Positions 57,241 through 64,000 of a stretch of 64,000 bases of DNA are shown here, one piece after another (position 1 is the stretch's first letter; each line of letters opens with the position of its first letter). Source of the DNA: Anaspis maculata (taxonomy: Eukaryota > Arthropoda > Insecta > Coleoptera > Scraptiidae). Below the pieces are notes generated by a model. The model was not told where the DNA came from, ran no database searches, and worked only from the letters and a program-made list of their open reading frames with translations. A program made the position numbers and the translations under genes. The stretch lies in the NCBI GenBank assembly GCA_949128115.1, contig OX421966.1, positions 57,347,416 to 57,411,415 on the forward strand, written 5' to 3'.

Positions 57241-58545
57241 TGTTACGCCTAAAATTTCCGTTTTAGTCGTTTCCTCATTTTTCCTGCAATTTTCGTCTTC
57301 GGATACATTTTCCTTGTTCCAAAGGCAAACAAACTCCTGTCCCTGCCACTTTCGGCATTATCAATCTGAAACGTATGGAAACGTTTTTCGTAGTGAGCAC
57401 TGATAAAATATTTGACATCACTTGAAATATTATATTAAAAAGTGGTGACAGTTCCTGCAGTGTGGGTCGTGCATTTAAGAGAAAGTTGCAGTTTGACGCC
57501 TTTCGGACACTTTCAAGACCGCTGCAAGTCTTATATCGGACTGGTCGAGGAACACGGGCCAACTCAGGGCTGAACGTCACCACTCCCCCACGCGCAAGCT
57601 TACCAGAGCCAGACCCACTCCACCTGACGGGTAGGTAGCACCACGGTGCCTCACGTCACTCTTTCTAAAAGGCAACCCTTTTATAGGTCTCAGTAATTTA
57701 TTACTAGTAAATCACCAACACCATACTTTGCATAAAGCAATTCTTCGGATTGAGGTGAAATCTCGCAGTCGCACACATTCGTCCATCACTGTTGGAGGCT
57801 TGCCGTTCGTTGGTTCTCCCACAGGCCGTGCCCTAAGATCGCCGGGCGGCATCGTCGGTACCAGCGAGGCACCTCCAGCAACACCATCGCCGACGGAGTA
57901 ACCACAATCCGAGGGCACGAACCCACTAACATCTGCAGAGAAAGGACCTCGTTCCCTTCTCTCGGTCGACGCTCGACGCTCCAAAGGGCTTCACTTCGTG
58001 TCCAGAAGTGGCCGTCGATGCCTGGAGTCTGTAAGCCCATTCTTTTTTCCTTTTGTTTCCACAGTTGCGGTAGCCTTTAAGTCGTCGGGATAATACTGCG
58101 CGAAATACCATCACACCCTGGGGAATGAGCTCATTTCGTAGGTCAGGTGATACCGTCGTGTAAATATTCCCCCCATTTCCGCACTATAAGAACACGACTG
58201 TGGTGATTAGGGTAATTTGGCCGGTTTGCAGTTCCTCCGGAAGTTGGCAGTCACTCCTCGGAACACCCACTGCACCCGAAGCAGGAAAATTAGTGTAAAG
58301 TGTAATTGTCAGTAGCCTTAAGCTATCCTTACCTTTCTGATATTATATTCTTACGTTGAGTACAACTACAATAATTACAATTTCACTGAAAAGCCGTCGA
58401 AGCGTCCTTTTCTTTTCCCTTTCTTATGTCTCATGTTCGTTTTTGTTCACTAAGAATGAGTGACAGCAGATAGCCGGCACTTCTAGTCTTCCTTCTAGTA
58501 CGCCAAGACAGACAGCGGGGTGGAGCGGGGAAAACCCAGGTAACA
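57241..58545 (+). repeat. Ty3/gypsy LTR 2, shared between tandem units
   Basis: Same 1,305 bp as LTR 1 at an offset of exactly 8,621. It serves as 3' LTR of the first unit and 5' LTR of the second: a primer binding site and a second internal region follow it at once, with no host DNA between. Confidence 0.92.
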
Positions 58546-58870
58546 ATTTGGCGCCCAACGGTGGGGGGCTGGTTTCGGCCTTCGCCAAAAAAGTAGTCTC
58601 AACTCTGGAAAAGTTGTTTCTTTTTGACTTGCGGAATTTCTTTTCGGAAATTCACAAGCTTGAATCGCAGGATTCAAGTTGAGTGATCAAACTTATACGG
58701 TTTATTCTTTCTAGTTTCTGATAACTGTGATTTTGTTATTGGAAATTAATTGAGAGAAGTTTTCGTTGTTTTATTTTATTTATTATTCAAATTGCGCTTT
58801 TTCCTTTTTTCTACTTATTTCCAACGACTGGAATAAGTTTTTGTGAGTGCAAACGTCTAATTGGCTCGCG

Positions 58871-59305
58871 ATGTCCCTGTTTGTAATGGATCCTTATCGA
58901 CTTCTGGGAGATGAGCTCAAATATGAGTTACTTATCAGAGGTGTAGCCCCGGCAGCACGAATGGAGGGAAACCGCGTTCTGTTGAGGGATGCACTTGCAG
59001 CAAAAGTCCCACTAGTTGATCGAGATTTTGACTCGGTGACGGAGGCTGTTCAATGCAAATTGAAACTTGATGAGTTGGCAAGACGCGTCCGAGAATTCAA
59101 TACCAGCAACAGGATCAACGAATACTCGAGTATCTCAAATAGACTGTGGCACGTCAAAGGACGCATTGGCAGGATTCGTGCGGACAGAGATGAGGAGATG
59201 CAAGAAAACCAAAAGCGGATGTTGGCTGTGGGCCATGAACTGGATAATAGTACAAGAAAGATAGATTTCAACCTCGGAAAAAATATGGACGTCCTGAAAA
59301 TTTGA
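58871..59305 (+). pseudogene. gypsy unit 2: gag N-terminal part
   Basis: Identical to the unit 1 frame at 50,250-50,684, and cut by the same palindrome at the same base. Confidence 0.75.
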
Positions 59306-60898
59306 TATTTTGTTCAGAATTGAGTGCTCTACAACATATCCGAAATCGCCAAAAATCGCACCCGGGGGTTTTGAGTTATTGGAGGGGGGGTAAAAAATTG
59401 CAGGTAAAAATGGAGGGGATTGAACCCGTCAATCCATTGGATGCGAATACATTATAATTCGACGTATCGTATCCCATCGATACTATTTTGGCACAAAAAG
59501 TGTCCATCATTGTTGAAGGGGAGTAGTGGGGGGGCGAAGCTCTGCTAGGTGGTCCATTTTGTCTTTCTGGTCCTGTAGAACCGATCACGACAAGTTTGGT
59601 ATCTTTTCCGACTAAATTCAATCTCCTGAACTCATATTCGATGTGTAAATTCGGATGAAAACAAGTTTGAACAATTTAACTTGAGAAAACTTGTTTTTTC
59701 TTTGACAATTTTGACGAATTTTTGTTTTACTGTTGGAGGCGTTCATTTTTGGAAAATTTTCAGGGACCATTAAATTGAAGTGTATTCTCCACAAAAATCA
59801 TCCATTTGATGTATAATTTGGTTTCTCGAGTTTAAAAAATCGATTTGAACTTGAGCCGGCGCGGCGCGTCGTTTACTACTGACCAGAACACCACAACATG
59901 CACCTTTAAATGAAAACACCTCAAATTATTGAAGAAATAACAACTCATCTTTGAAAATTGGAGGATCTGTGGAGAATTGAATTTCCTATAACATAAACAA
60001 AATCGCCATAAATCGCACTGCAGGGTTTTGAGTTATTTAAGTGGAGAGGTAACAGTTCATAGAGTGTGAATTTTGTCAAAGTGTTATCCTCCTTCTCGAA
60101 TAACTCAAAATCCTGCAATGCGATTCATGGCGATTTTGTTAATGTTATAGGGAATTCAGTTCTGCACAAATTCTCCAATTTTCAAAGATGAGTTGTTATT
60201 CCTTCAATAGTTTGAGGTATTTTCATTTAAAGGTACATGCTGTAGTGTTCTGGTCAGTAGAAGACGACGCGCCGTGCCGGCTCAAGTTCAAATCGATTTT
60301 TTAAACTCGAGGAATAAAATTATACATCGACTAGATGATTTTTGTAGAGAATACACTTCAATTTAATGGTCCCTTAAAATTTTCTAAAAATGAACACCTC
60401 CAACAGTAAAAAAAAAATTCGCCAAAATTGTCAAAGAAAAAATAAGTTTTCCCAAGTTAACTTGTTCAAACTTGTTTTCAATCGAATTTACACATCGGAT
60501 ACGAGTTCAAGAGATTGAATTTAGTCAGAAAAAATACAAAACTTGTCGTGATCGGTTCTACATGGCCAGAAAAACAAAATGGACCACCTAGCAGAGCTTC
60601 GCCCCCCCACTACTCCCCTTCAACAATGATGGACACTTTTTGTGCCAAAATAGTATCAAGGGGATATGATACGTCGAGCTATAATGTATTTGCATCCAAT
60701 GGATTGACGGGTTCCACCCCCTCCATTTTTACCTGCAATTTTTTACCCCCTCTCCAATAACTCAAAACCCCCGGGTGCGATTTTTGGCGATTTTGGATAT
60801 GTTGTAGAGCACTCAATTCTGAACAGAATATCAAATTTTCAGGACGTCCATATTTTTTCCGAGGTTTGGCCGATTTTTTTACTATTTTTCCTGTACTA
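59248..60898. mobile_element. gypsy unit 2: the same 1,651-bp palindromic element
   Basis: The same ends, same TAA flanks (59,245-59,247; 60,899-60,901) and same arm mismatches as in unit 1. The shared mismatches show that it was copied along with the retrotransposon and not inserted twice. Confidence 0.85.
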
Positions 60899-62105
60899 TA
60901 AGTGGCTCCAGGAGGCTTTTCTGCGAACACAACCAAAAGGACCTGGCGAAGCAGAAGAGGGACTGGAAGGGGATGCTGACGGTGAAAGCACTCGACGCGA
61001 GGAGGAGGACGAGCAAAACTTAGCAGACGAGTTGCACGATGTCAGCACTGATCTTATAGAACAGTTGGACCGCTTGTCATTTGAACCAAAGGTCAAAGCG
61101 GTAGTTCTCAATGTCCCAAGTACTTCTACGATAACTTCCACCGTCAGCGTATTTTCGCCATCTTATGGTTTTTCCACCAGTGGGGTACTCCCACAGATCA
61201 CAGTTGGGTCTACAACAACCTTCCTTGTTCCACCAACAGTTGCGTCTTCCAAAACTACCGGCAGCATGACCACTACCACAACTTGTGCGGATTATAACGA
61301 TCAGTCAATGGGCATGTTCAATGCTCAAATGCCAACGACCATCAGTCAGCTACCACCCTCAGCGTGGTTGCAATCACCTCTCCAACAAAATCTCCCGCCA
61401 TCTCAGTTTCAACAACAACAGCTTCAACAACAGTTTTTGTCATCTCAACAGCCACCTCAATTTCCACAACAGTTCTCGTTTTCACAGCAAGCACTGTCAC
61501 CTGGTCATCAACCACCGATTCTTCCACACCTCTATACTTCGACATCTGCTTTTCCGAACTTGCATACTTCCTCCACATATACTCAGCCACACATGCATAC
61601 TTCCACATCGTTTCTGCCACCACCGTCAACAGTAAATCCACCAACTTCCCACAATTTTGTTCCTGCTTGGAAGTGGGGTTTGCAATTTGACGGCAGGTCT
61701 TCTAGCTTGGCCGCCTTTATCCTGAGGGCCGAGGAGCTGTGTCTCTCAAGGGGGGCCACGAAGCAGCAATTGTTCTATTCCGCCGCCGACATTCTTACAG
61801 GTGAAGCTCTGCAATACTATCGAGCTAACCGACACCAGTTCACATCGTGGGAGTCGCTCGTGGAAGGGCTGAGCTTCGCTTTTCGGCCGGTGGACTATGA
61901 TCAGCGTCTGTGGGAGGAGATCCGCGAACGGACGCAACATCCAGATGAGAACGTGGTAAGCTTCGTATGCGCCATGGAAAACTTATTCATGCGGTTGTCT
62001 ACGCCAGCTCCGATGCTGTTGCGTCTTTCCATGATCAAGTCCAATCTCCTGCCCTACCTTCAGATGGAGATGCATCAGTCCAGGCCCAAACTGTCGACGA
62101 ACTGA
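60899..62105 (+). CDS. gypsy unit 2: gag capsid part
   Basis: Equivalent of 52,278-53,484, with the same linker, capsid motifs and terminal frame break. Confidence 0.73.
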
Positions 62106-62527
62106 TGCGGTTTTGTCGACTCGTCGAGGACAGTCGGGGGTCAGCCATGCGATATAAACCTCCACCAGTGGATCGGGGACAGCTCTTGGAGCCAGATTTG
62201 GCCTACGGGAAGAGCGGTTCGAAGTCGAGGGCAGCAGAGAAGATTTCGATCTACACGGGAGTACCGGCTACAACAGCCACGTCGGCGAAGATTTCGGCCA
62301 TCAGTCCTCCGTCCACGGGGCGGACGACAAAACCAGTTAGTGGATCACCGCGCGTCTGTTGGAATTGCCGGAGTGCGGGGCACTTCGCCGGTGCTTGTCA
62401 GGCTCCGGAGACTCTTTACTGTCACCGATGTGGGGAGCAAGGTACTTCATACACCCGGTGTCCGAAGTGTAAGCCCAGGTCGGGACGATCTGGAGAGACC
62501 TCCGCCCGAGACAAGTCGGAAAACTAG
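61967..62527 (+). CDS. gypsy unit 2: nucleocapsid part
   Basis: Equivalent of 53,346-53,906, with one canonical and one degenerate zinc knuckle. Confidence 0.73.
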   Translation: MRHGKLIHAVVYASSDAVASFHDQVQSPALPSDGDASVQAQTVDELMRFCRLVEDSRGSAMRYKPPPVDRGQLLEPDLAYGKSGSKSRAAEKISIYTGVPATTATSAKISAISPPSTGRTTKPVSGSPRVCWNCRSAGHFAGACQAPETLYCHRCGEQGTSYTRCPKCKPRSGRSGETSARDKSEN

Positions 62528-62607
62528 GCGGCGAACCTGTCAACGTTGACCGACCGCAGAGTTCGCCACCGAAATCGGTCAAAAGTTCGTTCCTCCAACT
62601 GGCATCT

Positions 62608-64000
62608 TTGCCAGGAGATTCTCGACCACACCTGGAGATCTCCGTTTTTGATGTGCGGTTGATGGGTTTAGTGGACACAGGGGCTTCAAGGACGTGTGTG
62701 GGTGCCGGGGGAATGAAGATCTTGGAGGACATGGGTTGTCGCCGAGCCCCGACGGGAATAGCGGAGTGTCGGGTCGCAAATGGACGTCGGATGGCGACTG
62801 TCGGCGCGTACAGAGTGCCGGTACGTGTTGGAGAATTGGAAAAGTATTTTGAAGTGTTGGCCATACCCACGCTGTCGAGCTCACTCGTGTTGGGTGTCGA
62901 CTTTCTCCGCCGAATGAGGTGCGTCCTCGACTTATCCCGCTGTACCATGGCCATCCCATCGAAAATTCCGTCGCTCTCATCCATCGCTCTGACGTCAGAT
63001 TTGACTGGCACTCAACAGGAAATGTTAGGTCGATTGCTGGAAGAAGTTCTTCCTGAGCTCTCGTCATCTCTCGGCCATACCAAGTTAGTGCAGCATCGGA
63101 TACGCGTTAAGTCTGGCGTCGAGCCGGTGAAGCAGCGTTATTACCCGATCTCACCTGCGCTTCAGCGACATGTGCACCAAGAACTTGACCGGATGTTAGA
63201 TTTGGGGGTGGTGGAGCCATCCACATCACCATGGGCTTCTCCCATCGTTTTAGTGAAGAAATCGGACGGCACCTACCGATTCTGTGTTGATTATCGGAGG
63301 GTCAACGCCGTTACGGAGAGGGATGCTTACCCCCTTCCCTACATGTCCAGCATCCTCGACAGACTAGGTAACGCAAAGTATCTATCATCACTAGACATCC
63401 GCAGTGCCTACTGGCAGGTGGAGGTCGAAGAGGACTCCCGTCCCGTCACGGCTTTCACTGTCCCAGCAAGAGGACTGTTCCAGTTCAGGCGCCTCCCGTT
63501 CGGCCTTCATGGTGCCCCAGCTACCTGGCAGCGGCTGATCGATCGAGTCCTTGGAGCCGACCTAGAGCCTTTCGTTTTTGTCTATCTGGACGACATCATC
63601 ATCGTCACCGACGATTTTGATAGACATCTCGAGATTCTCCGGGAGGTTTTCAGGAGGCTTGCCGGGGCCGGTCTTTTGGTCAGCCGTGAGAAGTGCCACT
63701 TTTGCCGCCCAGAGCTGAAGTACCTGGGGTATGTTGTTGACCGTTGTGGCCTACATGTCGACCCGGCGAAAGTGCAGGCGATCGTGGACATTCCGACCCC
63801 AAGGAAGGTGAAAGAGGTCCGTCGGATATTGGGTATGGCGGGGTGGTATAGGCGATTTGTCCCGAATTTCTCCACCCTAGTCGCCCCCATCACCAAACTT
63901 CTGAGGAAGGGTACCCCTTTTGGGTGGAGCGAGGATTGCCAGAGATCCTTTCAGGCACTTAAACAACATCTCATCACGGCTCCCGTTGTCTCTTGCCCCG
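62608..64000 (+). CDS. gypsy unit 2: Pol, truncated by the window end
   Basis: Equivalent of 53,987 onwards: protease DTGA and the full RT including YLDD are present, with no stop. The window ends after about 464 codons, just before RNase H, so the fate of the rest and the existence of a third LTR are unknown. Confidence 0.9.
   Translation, partial: MPGDSRPHLEISVFDVRLMGLVDTGASRTCVGAGGMKILEDMGCRRAPTGIAECRVANGRRMATVGAYRVPVRVGELEKYFEVLAIPTLSSSLVLGVDFLRRMRCVLDLSRCTMAIPSKIPSLSSIALTSDLTGTQQEMLGRLLEEVLPELSSSLGHTKLVQHRIRVKSGVEPVKQRYYPISPALQRHVHQELDRMLDLGVVEPSTSPWASPIVLVKKSDGTYRFCVDYRRVNAVTERDAYPLPYMSSILDRLGNAKYLSSLDIRSAYWQVEVEEDSRPVTAFTVPARGLFQFRRLPFGLHGAPATWQRLIDRVLGADLEPFVFVYLDDIIIVTDDFDRHLEILREVFRRLAGAGLLVSREKCHFCRPELKYLGYVVDRCGLHVDPAKVQAIVDIPTPRKVKEVRRILGMAGWYRRFVPNFSTLVAPITKLLRKGTPFGWSEDCQRSFQALKQHLITAPVVSCP

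Overview
The window is arthropod, most probably insect, nuclear DNA. It is AT-rich, has no bacterial-type operons, and carries Ty1/copia, BEL/Pao and Ty3/gypsy retrotransposons, Tc1/mariner-type and hAT-type miniature elements, and many palindromic (foldback) repeats. The one convincing host gene encodes a small secreted leucine-rich-repeat protein. The species cannot be fixed from the sequence.

Layout. 1-3107: 5' half of a copia element on the minus strand, with LTR, half-tRNA primer site, and a gag-pol frame open to the window edge. 3108-3800: a palindromic and tandem repeat into which the copia landed. 3800-4370: fragment of a gypsy RNase H/integrase. 4790-6630: decayed BEL/Pao element. 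8106-10730: tandem array of about 360-bp units, each carrying a RING-finger-like coding segment. 10.6-15.38 kb and 18.5-22.84 kb: two copies of one segmental duplication, with a second decayed BEL/Pao element (15.38-18.0 kb) between them and two more RING units (18.1-18.6 kb) heading the second copy. 22.7-46.6 kb: largely non-coding. It holds at least five long palindromes, most with termini of the ACAGGGTG type, an 851-bp hAT-type element with a perfect 8-bp target duplication, a 208-bp Tc1-type element, a 265-bp palindrome, and a gypsy pol remnant (35.4-37.3 kb) bracketed by short terminal inverted repeats. 46.6-48.3 kb: a broken LRR paralogue followed by an apparently intact single-exon LRR gene. 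48,620-64,000: a young Ty3/gypsy element in tandem, LTR-internal-LTR-internal, period 8,621 bp, with the second internal region cut by the window end.

The gypsy element has 1,305-bp LTRs, a tRNA-Lys-like primer site, an intact pol (protease, RT, RNase H, integrase) and a gag broken by a 1,651-bp palindrome flanked by TAA. Both tandem units carry the same palindrome, so it was in place before the duplication. Transcription from the LTR would put a hairpin of roughly 0.8 kb per arm into the genomic RNA, which makes this locus a candidate source of endogenous siRNA.

The most unusual items are the hairpin-bearing tandem gypsy, the RING-unit array with its contracted paralogous array, and the family of ACAGGGTG palindromes, two of which share a core but have different outer ends.
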